Part shown: one piece after another, positions 1 through 11,229 of the stretch
Layout: each line of letters starts with the position of its first letter
Position numbering within the stretch: position 1 is the stretch's first letter
Assembly (NCBI RefSeq): GCF_009905375.1
Contig: NC_133647.1
Location: forward strand, 174,591,939-174,655,938
Length of the DNA stretch: 64,000 bases
Source of the DNA: Apium graveolens
Lineage: Eukaryota; Streptophyta; Magnoliopsida; Apiales; Apiaceae
Direction of reading: 5' to 3'
Notes under the pieces: model-generated
What the model was told of the DNA's origin: nothing
Seen by the model: the letters and a program-made list of their open reading frames with translations, nothing else
Database searches by the model: none
Translations under genes and position numbers: made by a program

Positions 1-149
1 CACAGAAACATTCATATCACTATCAGAGTTTAGAAATTCACATCAGACAACAATCAGCACTTAAGTAATTTTCAATTTAAGCACAGAATCCACAAAGATA
101 GTAATATCTGTAAATACTGATCATAAAATCTGATGTATCAGAACATAAA

Positions 150-3100
150 CTAAGCAGATTTAGAGAAAGAACCTGAAACCATTCCAAGTTCATTTACCAA
201 TCTTGTAAAAGTAGCTTCACACAGTGTTTTTGTGAAAATATCTGCTAGTTGTTGATCTATGGGAACAAAATGCAATTCCACTGTACCTTCATCCATATGT
301 TCCCTTATGAAATGGTACATAATGCTGATGTGCTTTGTCATTGAGTATTGAACTGGATTACATGTCATAGCAATAGCACTTTGATTATCACAGTAAATAG
401 GGATTTTAGAAAATTTTAACCCATAATCCAGTAACTGATTCTTCATCCAAAGAATCTGTGCACAATAGCATCCTGCAGCAATTTATTCTGCTTCTCCAGT
501 TGATATGAAAATTGACTTTTGTTTCTTGCTGAACCAAGAAACCAATCTACCTCCAAGAAATTGGCAGCTTCCGGTTGTGATTTTCCTGTCAATTTTGTAT
601 CCTGCAAAATCTGCATCTGAGTAACCTATTAGCTTAAAGTCTAATTCTCTAGGATACTACAATCCCAGATCAGTTGTACCCTTAAGGTACTTGAAAATTC
701 TTTTCACAACTGTTAAGTGAGGTTCTCTTGGATCTGCTTGAAATCTTACACAGAGACAGGTAGCATACATGATATCATGTCTACTTGTAGTTAGATAGAG
801 TAGAGAGCCAATCATACCTTTGTAATCAGTAATATCTACTGATTTACCAGTATCCTTATCCAGCTTAGTTGCAGTGGTCATAGGAGTGGATGCACTTGAA
901 CAATCCTGCATTCCAAATTTCTTCAACAAATTTCTGGTGTACTTTGATTGACAAATAAAAGTTCCTTCTTCATTCTGCTTGACTTGAAGGCCCAGAAAAT
1001 AGTTAAGTTCTCCCATCATACTCATTTGATATATTGACTGCATCAGTTTGGCAAACTTCTTATAAAGTCTGTCATTTGTAGAAAAAAAATGATATCATCA
1101 ACATATATTTATACCAAAAGTAAGTCCTTTCCATGATTGAGATAGAACAATGTTTTGTCAATAGTTCCTCTGTCAAATCCACTTTCCAGAAGAAACTGAG
1201 CTAAAGTCTCATACCATGCTCTTGGAGCTTGCTTAAGGCCATAAAGTGCTTTATCAAGCCTGTAGACATGATTGGGGAATTTGGGATCTACAAAGCCTGG
1301 AGGTTGTTCAACATATACTTCATCTTCCAATTCTCCATTAAGAAAAGCACTTTTCACATCCATTTAAAAGACTTTAAACTTCTTGTGAGCAGCATAAGCC
1401 AAAAATATCCTTATGGCTTCCAATCTAGCAACTGGTGCAAATATTTCATCATAATCAATTCCCTCCTGTTGAGAGTAACCTTTTGCAACCAGCCTTGCTT
1501 TGTTCCTTGTAATTATGCCGTCACTGTCAGTTTTGTTTCTGAACACCCATTTTGTACCAACAACTGATCTGTTCCTTGGTCTTGGCACTAGGGTCCAGAC
1601 TTTATTTCTTTCAAATTCATTTAACTCTTCCTGCATTGTTTGCACCCAATCAGCATCTTGAAGAGCTTCTTCCACTTTCTTTGGTTCAGTATGAGAGAGA
1701 AAAGAATGATAAAGACATTTATTTGATGTAGTTGTTCTAGTTCTGACACCTGCATCAGGATTTCCAATAATTAAGTCAGGTGTATGTGCTTTAGTCCACT
1801 TCCTTGCGGATGGAAGGTTTTCTCTAGAACTGGATGCTCCCCAATGATCCATGCTATCTCCATCAACATTTTCTGATGCTCCCCCTGAAATTATGCTCTT
1901 TGAGTTGGATCCTTCATTACTTAAGTTTCCAGAAATATCAGAATATGAGTTTCCAGAATTATCAGAACTTGGCCCATCAGAACTTGAAGAGCCTGTTGTA
2001 GGTTCTGATACTTCTTGAGATATGGTTGGATCTTCAGTGTTCTCCCCTTGTACAGGTGCATTTTCCTTAGGTGTAGTCACCACAGTTTCAATAACATCAG
2101 AGTTTAATTCATCAGAGTTTGTAGTATCAGGATTTACAGAATCAGAATTTAAAACTTCATTTTCGAATCTCAGCTGATCATGATCATTGAAATCTTCAAG
2201 TCCAGTAATCTTCTTATCATCAAAAGAGACATTGATAGATTCCATGACCACCCTTATTCTTAAATTGTAGACTCTGAAGACTTTTGTAGAAAGTGGATAT
2301 CCAACAAAAATTCCTTCACCAGCTTTTAGATCAAATTTGGATAGCTGTTCGGTATGAGTCTTAAGAACAAAACACTTGCATCCAAATACATGAAAATACT
2401 TCAGATTTGGCTTCTTTTTCTTCACCATCTCATATGGTATTTTTCCATGCTTGTTAATGAGTGTTGCATTCTGAGTAAAACAAGCAATCTGCACAGCTTC
2501 AGCCCAAAAGTAGGTTGGCAACTTTGCTTCATCAAGCATAGCTCGTGCATCTTCAATAAGAGTTCTATACTTTCTTTCAACAACTCCATTTTGTTATGGA
2601 GTTCCAGGAGCAGAAAATTCATGCTTTATTCCATGGTCTTTGCCGAACTCTTCCATGATCAAATTCTTGAACTCAGTGCCATTATCACTTCTTATGATCT
2701 TCACAGAATCTTTGACCAATTTATCCAGTTGCTTGATATGATCAATCAAGATGGATGTTGTTTCACTTTTTGTGTGCAAGAAATACACCCATGTGTATCT
2801 TATGAACTCATCCACTATGACCGTAGCATATTTCTTCTTTGCAATAGACATGACATTAACTGGACCAAATAGATCAACATGTAGTAGGAGATAAGGCTCA
2901 AGAAGTGATGATTCAGTCTTGCTCTTTAATGAAGATTTTCTTTGTTTTGCCTTCTGACATGAATCATAAAGGCCATCATGAGAAAATACTGATTTTGGAA
3001 ATCCTCTCACAAGATCTTTCTTGACTAGTTCATTTATATTGTTGAAATTTAAATGAGAGAGTTTCTTGTGCCAATCCCAGCTTTCTTCAATTGATGCTCT

Positions 3101-4741
3101 ACTCAACAGACAGATTGCAGAACCATCAGTACTTGTTGAAAGCTTGGCTTCATAAATGTTACCATGCCTGTATCCTTTCAGAACAACTTTGCCTGTAGAT
3201 TTGCTTACAACTTCACAGTGTTCTTCAAAGAAATCCACATGATAACCTCTGTCACAGATTTGACTCACACTCAGCAGATTGTGTTTAAGACCTAAGACCA
3301 GAGCTACTTTTTCAATGATGACATTCCCAAGATTGATATTGCCATATCCCAGAGTTTTTCCAATGTTGCCATCTCCATAAGAAACACCTGGGCCAGCTTT
3401 CTACACAAAGTCTGATAGCAGGGCTTTATTTCCAATCATATGTCCTGAACATCCACTGTCCAGAACTAGGATATTCTTCATATTTCCCTTTAAGTCAGCA
3501 GTATCAGAACTGTTATCAGCATTTTCCATCAAGGCATAGTTTTCCTCATCTTCAGAATCTGAAGCATCTGACCAACTTTTCTTCTTTGTGACAAGAGCCT
3601 TGCCTTTGTCACTCTTCCCTTTTCTACAATCTGGAGATATGTGGCCTTTCTCACCACAGTTGTAGCATTTAACATTTGAGTAATCTCCTCTGTTAGACTT
3701 CCCTCCTTTGCCTTCAGATTTTCTGAATCCTTTCTTTTCAGAACTTGCACCTTTCCTGGGAAACTTCTTTCCTCTTCTGAATTTGCTGTATGCAATCTTT
3801 GTAATTCCTTTCACCATAAGAGCACATAGCTTCATCATCTCCTCATCAGGGTCCATCTCAGGTATACTTTCAGTTTCTGAGTCATCATCACTATCAGAAC
3901 TTGATGACTCAGTATCAGACTTTGTGATGAGAGCCTTTCCCTTGCCTTTCCTTAAGGCAGCTTCTTTGGGACTTTCCTCCTCATCCACAAAGGCAACTGT
4001 TCTTGACTTTCTTCTATTCCTTTTGCTTCTTTGTTTCATCTCAAGTTCATGAGTCTTGAGCATCCCATAAATTTCATCAAGAGTTGTTTCATCAAGATTA
4101 TAGTTGTCTCTTATTATTGTGGCCTTCAAATCCCATCTTTCAGGAAGAGCTAACAGGAATTTAAGATTTGAATCTTCAGTATCATACTCTTTGTCTACTA
4201 GTGACAAATCATTTAAGAGTTTGACAAATCTGTCATATAAATCAGTTAATGACTCATCAAGCTTTGAGTCAAAGTGCTCATACTCTTGAGTGAGTATTGT
4301 TTTCATGTTCTTCTTGATTGAATCAGTTCCCTGACACCTTGTTTCCAAAGCATCCCAAATCTCTTTTGCAGTCTTGCAGTTAATTACCTTGTTTGACATG
4401 ACATTATCAATGGCACTATGCAGCAAGTGTCTTACCTTTGCATCCTTTGCAATCGATGAGATATCTCCAGCAGTGTAATCACTTTTCTCCTTTGGTACAG
4501 ACTTTGTTGGTTGTCCTGCAACTTCCACAGAGAGTTTGGTTGGCATATGTGGTCCTTCATAAATCCTGTCGAGATATTCTGGATTTGTAGCTTCCAGAAA
4601 CATAGCCATCTTCACTTTCCATATGGAATAATCAGAAGGTTTCAACATGGGAACTCTTATAGTCTCATATCGACTATAAGTTACAGTTTTTGGAGGTTCT
4701 TCAGTTTTGGTGGGCTTGGTTAGAGTTTCTTCTTCAGACAT
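150..4741 (-). pseudogene. Copia gag-pol polyprotein of A1, broken by stops and one frameshift
   Basis: Starts at the ATG at 4741, about 40 bases inside the primer-binding site. Gag (4741 to about 3490) has a zinc knuckle CYNCGEKGHISPDC. The protease motif DSGCSGHM lies near 3450. The integrase has an HHCC finger (KLSHLN ... CQKAKQ, altered because CDSC reads YDSC), LHVDLFGP and IRSDNGTEF. A Ser/Asn/Asp-rich linker (about 1860-2170) precedes RT, which includes [11 protein letters not shown] and [11 protein letters not shown]. RNase H carries CDNQSAI and ends at 150. Breaks: GAG to TAG at about 3402, CAA to TAA at about 2592, a stop at about 1365, a frameshift between 1109 and 1043, TGG to TAG just left of 657, and a stop at about 481. 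Frame is otherwise continuous from 4741 to 1109. Unlike A2, this gag lacks the roughly 1.1-kb segment between its zinc knuckle and protease. Confidence 0.93.
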
Positions 4742-4781
4742 GATTGATTTTGGATCTTAAACTGTTTGTGTGTTAACAAAA

Positions 4782-4794
4782 GGCTTTGATACCA
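4782..4794 (-). other. Primer-binding site of A1
   Basis: Minus strand TGGTATCAAAGCC begins two bases inside the LTR. It matches the complement of the initiator-Met tRNA 3' end (TGGTATCAGAGC) with one mismatch; A2 has the unmutated version at 39560-39571. Confidence 0.9.
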
Positions 4795-4796
4795 CT

Positions 4797-5417
4797 TGTT
4801 AGGTCACACACACTGTAGAAGGGGGTTGAATACAGTATTTAGCACAATCAAATCGAATATAAGAACTTAAGTAACAGAAAATAGATTTTATTCAACACAA
4901 TAAACTCTGTTATAATATGGAACTATCCTCTCTCAGTGATGAACAAATTATCATGAGAGCTGCTAGAGTTACAAAGAATAATAACTTCGATAAACGTAAC
5001 ACTTATAGTGTAAACTCTATGCCTGTGTTTATATACTACACAGTTACAAGATAATCTTCTAATTGATATGGAATATAATTCTGCTTCCTAAAATATATCA
5101 ACCAGTTATCTTTTCTTCCAAGTATTATATTCTTCATAGAATTCCTTCTTCATGCACAATTCTTTATGTCTTAGTCTCGATATTCTTTCCTTTCAATCAA
5201 CCGCCTGCCTTATCTGAAAGTCATCTTAAGTCCTGATATTATCTCCTGATAAATATCTTTTGAACCTTAAGTTCTGATAACATAAGTTCTGATATCTTAA
5301 GTTATGTCTTCAGTATAAGTACTGATTTCCAGTTAAGTATTGATTTGTCCTGTAAGGTAAGATCTGAAAATTAAACACAAATCATATTACACATGACATT
5401 ATCAAATATATCTAACA
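4797..5417 (-). repeat. 5' LTR of Copia A1 (621 bp)
   Basis: Bounded by TGTTAGG at 4797 and CTAACA at 5417, an inverted terminal pair. It is the same length as the A2 LTR (39574-40194) and clearly homologous to it. The U5 end carries the run GAAGGGGGTTGAATAC (plus-strand reading), also present in the LTR ends of D and, reversed, of B. U3 (5036-5417) holds two copies of AAGTTCTGAT at 5269 and 5284. Confidence 0.95.
5028..5035 (-). promoter_or_regulatory. Predicted TATA box of the A1 LTR
   Basis: Minus strand TATATAAA in the middle of the LTR, where the U3/R boundary of a Copia LTR is expected. The A2 LTR has the same sequence at the matching place. Position-based prediction only. Confidence 0.6.
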
Positions 5418-5517
5418 TAGTACATTACCTTTTGTTTTTGGATTTATATATATTGAAACATGATTCAAGACAGTGTGACCTCCTAAATCCGTGACCCCGG
5501 ATTTGGGGGTGTCACAC
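5418..5517 (+). repeat. 3' terminus of a Gypsy LTR, cut by A1
   Basis: The end (5475-5517) runs from GTGTGACC to CCCCGGATTTGGGGGTGTCACA and resembles the terminus of the 4-kb LTR of element E (GGATTTGGGGGTGTTACA, read on its sense strand). A1 borders it at 5417, so the rest of this LTR would lie left of A1, outside the window. No primer-binding site follows, so it is a 3' or solo LTR. Confidence 0.55.
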
Positions 5518-5960
5518 TGTAATTATATAGAATTTTGTTTTTGGACAAATCAATACTATACATTTTGATTTAGCCCGAGGTCAACTCTATAATTCAACTA
5601 ATTATATTTATTTTTCTTTTAAAAACTTTTAAGCTCGATTTAATATTATTTTTATTTTAGCACGTATAAATATTTATTTTGTTTTAGCCTGAAACTATTA
5701 TATAGACCTAAGAATTATTTTTTGATGTTAATTTTGTTTTAGCCCGACTCAGTAATAAATCTTTTTATCCAAAGCAAAAGTATTTATTAGTTTTGTTTTA
5801 GCCCAAAACCATTATACCGACTATATCCGATTAATATAACTAGTTTATTTTTAATTTTATTTTAGCCCATATCTACATGTTAAATTTTCTTTTTTGACTT
5901 GATTATAATTTTTTAAAATTTATACATTTAAAATTTTAAATAACATGATTAGACATTAAT
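5518..5960. repeat. AT-rich stretch with six spaced TTTTAGCCCGA-like words
   Basis: No gene seen. Variants of (G)TTTTAGCCCGAA occur near 5569, 5655, 5681, 5736, 5795 and 5860, spaced 26-86 bases, with AT-rich filler between. It looks like an eroded tandem repeat. Origin unknown. Confidence 0.5.
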
Positions 5961-6663
5961 TATGTGAATACACGTATATGTCCGTGATTTTCTTGAAGTC
6001 AGAGGTATTTAAAAAAAGATAATACACTCATTGAATAATATAGTTCTTGTTATGGAATAAAAACTAGGGTGCATTAGTAATAAATGCTAAGGTTTGTGAG
6101 CTTCGAGTTTTAATAGTTGTTTTCGCGGTGGGGACTGGTTGTCCTCGCAAGATGCCTACGTATCTCTGTATTATAGAGAATCAATCCAAGACGTAGTTCT
6201 AGGTTGAGGGTAGAGCTCTTTATGTAGAGATGATTCTAGGGTTGACTTGTGTTGGGAGACTTGGTGGACAAGTCTCATACTTAGATGGTAATTAGGACTC
6301 CTGTAAGGCAAGGGATTCTAGATCCTTTCTTACATGAGTCAGTGTCCATGTTGGACATCATGTCTCTGTTCTTTTAGCCATATTGGGCCAAGTCCGTCAA
6401 TAGCTCATGTTCATGGACCTTGACGACCTCTGTTAGTGGGTCTTGACCACTTGGGTCATCTTTAGTCTGTTACAAGCCTAGACCAGCCTGGTCAGTATTA
6501 GGCCTTGGATAAGAATTTTAAGTATAATTAATGTGACATTTAAAGTATCGTCGGGATGTTTCTATCCATACCATTTGCCCCCCAACTTTCGGGGAAAACA
6601 CTCGGGTTTCCGTGAAAGTTATAATAGTCTATTCGCGACTCGGGGTACTTTCGGCCCATCTCG

Positions 6664-6735
6664 GGTATCGACCATTCATTAGTATCGGCCCTTCATAGGT
6701 ATCGGCCCTTCATTGGTATCGGCCATTCATAGGTA
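6664..6735. repeat. Short tandem repeat, GGTATCGGCCCTTCAT type
   Basis: Four to five head-to-tail copies of a 16-18 base unit (GGTATCGACCATTCATTA, GTATCGGCCCTTCATA and similar) in front of an AT-rich segment. Confidence 0.8.
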
Positions 6736-6839
6736 TTGTCATTTTATTGTAAAGTGAGGAGCGACCTACACATTTACAAAGACTTATATAGTCTGAGTAT
6801 ACACACTTAAGGGCTTTGCACAAGCTAATTGAATAGTGT

Positions 6840-7290
6840 TTGGCACTAAACGATCCTAATTGGGACTAAAAAGAGAGCGTTTATCACCCCTTAACCTTCA
6901 TCAAGGTTAATTATAGGGTGAAAGCTACTAAGAGGCCCTCATCGGGGCTAATCGGTCCAAAACAGGGCTAATTTCCATGTATAAGTTGCTAATTAGGCTT
7001 AAAATAGCCTAATTTCAAGCTAGAATACGCTAATTGGCTTAATTGAGGCTAATCCGCCCTAATCATGGCTAATTTATTTTAATCATGACTAATTAGTATT
7101 CACAAAACACTAATTATCCCTAATTCACACTAATCATGTGTGTGAATAAGTTAAACGACCCTAATCGGGGCTAATTATATCACATGAACCACTAATTACT
7201 CTTGATTTAGGTTAATTACATGTAATATACACTAATCGACCCTAATTATGGCTAAATCTCACTAATCGGCCCTATTCGGGGCTAAGTTTA
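6840..7290. repeat. Degenerate CTAAT-rich array (about 25 copies)
   Basis: The pentamer CTAAT recurs roughly every 10-25 bases, often in pairs such as CCTAATCGGGGCTAATT or CCTAATCATGGCTAATTT. The pairing suggests an original unit of about 10 bases that has drifted. There is no open reading frame of note. Confidence 0.75.
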
Positions 7291-7659
7291 AAATCCTGAA
7301 AACTTAAAAAAAAATTAAAAAAAAAATCAAAAAAATTCGCAGGATGGTCACCGGAAAACCTCCAGGACCTCCTGGACCAACCTCCCAACAAGTCATGTTC
7401 GGCTCAAACCCTCCTTGTGGCCTGATCGGCCTCTCCTAGTCGGCTGGAGGTGAGCCTCCTGTAACATTTTTTTTACAGGAGCTTCGACTCGGCCTTAAGT
7501 CGTTCATGGGGCCTACTAGGCTTTTTATGCGCTTAGTCGACCATGGAGCCACCTCCATGGTGGTCCTGGAGCCTCTTGTAGCTTTTATGTTCTTGTTCTG
7601 GTAAATGTTCTGTTCTTTTTCTAGTGAATGTTCTGTTGTTTTTCTAGTGAACGTTTTGT

Positions 7660-7915
7660 TCCTTTTCTAGTGAGCGTTCTGTTCTTCATGAAACTTGTTT
7701 CCGCGGACGTTCTAGTCTTCATGAAACTTGTTTCCGTGGATGTTCTAGTCTTTGCGAAACTTATTCTCGTGAACGTTCTACTCTTTATGAAACTTGTTTC
7801 CATGGATGTTCTAGTCTTTGCGAAACTTGTTCTCGTAAACATTCTACTCTTCACGAAACTTGTTTCTGTGAACGTTCTAGTCTTCACGAAACTTGTTCTC
7901 GTTGGGCACCTAATT
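7660..7915. repeat. 33-bp tandem array 1 (66-bp higher-order unit)
   Basis: Units read like GTTCTAGTCTTCATGAAAC followed by TTGTTTCCGTGGAC, repeated about seven times. Two alternating subtypes (ending CCGTGGAT/C or CTCGTGAAC) give a 66-bp higher-order period. Because 33 is divisible by three, several frames stay open, which explains long ORFs here on both strands; I do not regard these as genes. Many units hold TTCNNGAA and GAANNTTC modules. Confidence 0.85.
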
Positions 7916-8369
7916 TTCCAAAATGTTTCAAGAAATTTCCTAGGAGGGCCACCGGAAAACCTTCAGGAGGCCCTGGACCAACCATATAGGAGGTTCTGGT
8001 CGGCCCTAAGCCTTCCATTTGGTCTACTCGGCACATCCTGTTCTTGGTTGGCCATAGAGCCACCTCCACGGTGGTCCTGGTTGTCCGGGAGGCGAACGTT
8101 CTCCGAACACTTTGTGTTCATCCCTCCGAATATTTTAAGCTTGTTATGGTGAACGTTCTTCTATTTTTGGTGGACGTTCTACTCATTTTTAATGGACGTT
8201 CTACTCTTTTTCTAGTAAATATTATGCTCATGTTCTCGTGAATGTTCTGTACTTGTTCTTGTGAACGTTCTACTCTTCACAAAACTTGTTTCCCACCGTG
8301 AAGGTTCTAGTCGGCCTAACCCTTCCATGTGAAGGACCAGGAGTCACTGACTCTTGGTAAGCCAGAATC

Positions 8370-8650
8370 TCACCTTCGTGAGCATCCTACTCTTCACAAA
8401 ACTTTTTCTCGTAAACGTTCTACTCTTCACGAAATTTGTTTCAATGAACGTTCTAGTCTTTGTGAAACTTGTTCTCATGAAAGTTCTACTCTTCGTGAAA
8501 CTTATTTTCATGAACGTTCTAGTATTCACGAAACTTGTTCCCGTGGACCTTCTAGTCTTTGTGAAACTTGTTCTCGTGAATGTTCTACTCTTCACGAAAC
8601 TTGTTTCCGTGGAAACTCTAGTCTTCATGAGACTTGTTCTCGTGAATGAT
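8370..8650. repeat. 33-bp tandem array 2, same family
   Basis: About eight copies of the same 33-bp family as at 7660-7915, with sharper GAACGTTCTA and TTCACGAAAC words. A weaker partial run lies at 8130-8290. ORFs across it on both strands are by-products of the period. Confidence 0.85.
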
Positions 8651-8850
8651 GGGCGCCAAATTTTCAAAAACTTTCAAAAAAATTCTAGGAAGGTCACCGG
8701 AAATCCTTCAGGAGGCCCTGGACTAACCTAACAGGAGGTTCTGATTGGCCAGAGGCCTCCATATGGAGGAGTCGTCCCCTCCTTCTCTTGGTCGGCCATG
8801 AAGCCACCTTTTTGGTGGTCCTGGTCGGCCGGGAGGTGAACGTTCTCTGA

Positions 8851-10335
8851 TCTTTTTTGTATTCATTCTCGTGAACATTTTGGTGAATGTTCTATACTTG
8901 TTCTCGTAAAATTTTACTCTTTACAAAACTTGTTTATCATAACATTCTCGTAATCAAGTCGTGGATATAGATGGCCATTGATGTTGGATTAGGATCTTAA
9001 CATTGCTCCAACTCTAAGGTTTTCAGTAATCATTATGATTAGTGTAATCAGTCTTGGATTAAGACTAACTCCTTAGCCTTCTTTCTCTCTTTTTTATTCG
9101 AGGAGTGCCTTGTCGGGCGGGGGCCTCGTTCGAGGACCCTTTATAGTCGAAGACCTTTATGGATGGATACTCGGCCTTCTTTGGTCAGCCAAGGGGTCCA
9201 TTCGTGACCCCTCTGGTCGGTCAGGGAGAAACATTTTTCACTTTCTTGGATAACATGTCTCGATCACGTTCGGTACGGTCCTCGAACATAAACTATCATG
9301 TTCGTGTTTGTGATGGGTCTTCACAATATAAAGTAAGCTTGTCAAAGCTGGCCTTAGAGGCTTTTCTGTTGAGGGTACCTATCTTCCTCCTAATTTACCC
9401 TTGGTCAAATTTGCTCTTTTTTGGCGAACATCTCCTTAAAGCGGAGATGTGCGGGGCTCATGCCTTGTATCAGGTACATTTCTTCTTTTTAGAGCTTTCA
9501 ATACTTTTAACTTATTTTTCAAGGAGGAGTCTGGCTGGCTTAAAGCCTCTTTAAAAGGCCTGTCAGTTGGAGTCATTTTCGAGGGATGTCGGGTTGGTCA
9601 AAGGCCTTCTTTGGAGGCTGATCGGCCTTCTTTGGTCGGCTGGAGTCTGTAGTGTAGACTTTAGTCGAGCAAATGCATTTCGTGAAGTTAGCTTTCTAAT
9701 ATATTTTTCTTATAAGGCCAACTTCTACTTCGCATCTTCTTTCACTAGGAGTGCAAGACTGAGGAGTGAGCACATGACCTTGGAGGCATTGCTGAAGAAA
9801 CTTGAGAGAAAGTTTCAAGACTGAGATTCTAGAGCTTTCTTGGCATTTACCAACAGTTAGAAGACTTTCTCAATCTAATGGACACCCATGATGATGAGAT
9901 GCGCTCTGTTAACATATCCATTGTATATGTTCATATAGCTCTTACTCGGATGTGGTGGGTCCGCGAGGCTTTTCTAGCCTTTGGGTTGTTTCTGAGGTTG
10001 CCACTATTGGCCAATCATCTGATTCTATACTCTAGATTGTCCGTCAGTGTTCTGGCCTTGCATGGCTTTATTTTTCTTGTGTGGATTTTATTCAGCAGTT
10101 ATCTATTTGCGGTCCTTCATAGACGTGAACATTTTTGGTGTGTAACTTAATTGTCCACCGTGAATTAATTTATGATCCTTCGGGATCTCCTATATTATGC
10201 ATTTGTAGTTTGCTTTCATATTTATCTTTTATTTTCGGTACTTGGTCCTTCGGGACTTTCATTCATTAGATGATCGTACATTGGTCGACCTTATTCCTCC
10301 ATCTAATACTAAGTACCAGGAACATGTCTTGCACG
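8851..10335. other. Non-coding part of the Tat-like element, no gene recognised
   Basis: Contains scattered copies of GTCGGCC/CGGCCTTCTTTGGTC words and several short ORFs (for example 9159-9554, 131 codons) with no recognisable domain. It ends at the C-terminal end of the minus-strand integrase. Probably 3' UTR or former extra-ORF sequence. Confidence 0.5.
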
Positions 10336-10339
10336 TCCT

Positions 10340-11170
10340 ACACATAATAAAACTTCAGATTTGAAGCGTTCCAAGTATGAGGCACTTCGTCACCACTCAT
10401 GGTTTCCAACTTATAGGATCGTCATCCGAATGTTTTCTTGACCTTATACGGCCCTCCCCAATTAGGGGTTAGCTTCTCTTTCTCTTCAACTCTTGATGCC
10501 TCAATCTTTCTCAAGACCAATTCTCCATGCTGACCTTTATCTAACCCTTCTATTTTAATAGAGGGAGGATCTCTGTTGATGCTCTGCATTGTGGGTGTTG
10601 GCTTTATCTCTAACCTCGTCAGTTAGATTGAGAGCGAGCCTCATTCCTTCTTTATTGGTTTTTGGTTTATAAGCTTCGACCCTAGGCGATCCATTGGTGA
10701 TTTATAGGGGCACCACGGCTTCGGCATCGTAGGCCAACATGAAAGGGGTTGCTTCAGTTGCCACTTTAAAGGTGGTTCGATATGCCCAAAGTATAGGCAG
10801 TAACTCATATGCCAAAGTGTTCCTCGAGCACTCGACCCTATTTTTAGTCCATCAAGGATAATCTGGTTAGCAAATTTTGCCTGTCGTTTTCCTATGGATG
10901 GGCAACCGAGGTAAAGCGAAGCTCTATGCTATTATCGTCACAGTACTCCTTGAATTCTGCATTATCAAACTGTCACCCATTATTTGTGACAAGAATGCGT
11001 AGGATACCAAACCGATATATCATATTTTCTTAGAAAAATTGGATAATTTGCTTGGTGGTTATATTGGCTAGTGCCTTAGCCTCAATCTACTTTTTGAAGT
11101 AGTCTATGGCTATCACAATGAACTTCTTCTGTCCCGATGCGACAGGTGCATCAAGAACTGTTTATGTTTG
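10340..11170 (-). pseudogene. Ty3/gypsy integrase, Tat-like, dead
   Basis: Reading the minus strand from about 11170 gives an integrase core: GQKKFIVIAIDYFKK, a stop, IEAKALANITT, then RFGILRILVTNNG with QFDNAEFKEYC, and NSIELRFTSVAHP. These correspond to the first and second catalytic regions of the DDE core (the second Asp of TDNG reads N here) and the segment before the catalytic Glu. A C-terminal region with GPYKVKK-like and PNW-like words follows to about 10340. Many in-frame stops and shifts are present. The closeness of the motifs to Tat/Ogre/Retand-type integrases is from memory. No protease or RT was recognised beside it, so the element is truncated. Confidence 0.75.
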
Positions 11171-11229
11171 AAGTGGTGACACTACATCGGATGCCTTGGC
11201 CGACAGGCAAAATTCAATAGACGCACCCT

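Larger units (their letters stand above)
1..5417 (-). mobile_element. Ty1/copia retrotransposon A1, 5' LTR to RNase H (left end outside window)
   Basis: The element reads right to left: 5' LTR (4797-5417), primer-binding site, gag, protease, integrase, reverse transcriptase and RNase H in the usual Copia order. Its 3' UTR and 3' LTR lie left of base 1; base 1 corresponds to about position 17211 of the second copy (A2), so over 1 kb of internal sequence is missing from view. The RNase H is closely similar to that of element B, which has a Sirevirus-type extra ORF, so A is probably in the same Copia lineage (inference). The coding frame is broken by only a few point mutations and one frameshift, which suggests a fairly recent insertion. 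Confidence 0.95.
7338..8850. repeat. Macro-repeat: three diverged units of about 600-750 bp containing 33-bp arrays
   Basis: Each unit begins with a conserved block: GGTCACCGGAAAACCTCC near 7345, GGCCACCGGAAAACCTTC near 7947, GGTCACCGGAAATCCTTC near 8692. Each then carries a CCACCTCCATGGTGG-like dyad followed by GGTCCTGG (about 7549, 8052, 8804). Units 1 and 2 are followed by an array of 33-bp repeats and by a junction block (GGGCACCTAATTTTCCAAAA near 7906, GGGCGCCAAATTTTCAAAAA near 8651). Unit 3 is truncated after its dyad. This is a repeat within a repeat. Confidence 0.8.
5961..11220 (-). mobile_element. Decayed Ty3/gypsy element, Tat-like, with repeat-rich 3' side
   Basis: The anchor is a minus-strand integrase at 10340-11170. 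Everything to its left would then be the element's 3' UTR and 3' LTR. That stretch is GC-richer than its neighbours and full of repeats: GGTATCGGCC tandems (about 6664-6735), a CTAAT array (6840-7290), macro-repeats with 33-bp arrays (7338-8850), and recurring TTGGTCGGCC/CGGCCTTCTTTGG words to about 9640. Tat-clade elements are known for long 3' UTRs with tandem repeats, which fits. Exact ends are not visible; the left limit is arbitrary. Confidence 0.6.

Noticed and set aside
7621..8667. Repetitive proteins of about 90-175 residues with 11-residue periods on both strands
   Set aside because: The 33-bp DNA period is a multiple of three, so several frames stay open on both strands automatically. 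No start context, domain or codon signal favours one.
9159..10150. Several plus-strand ORFs of 67-131 codons
   Set aside because: No recognisable domain, overlapping in different frames, in a region otherwise explained as the 3' side of a Tat-like element.
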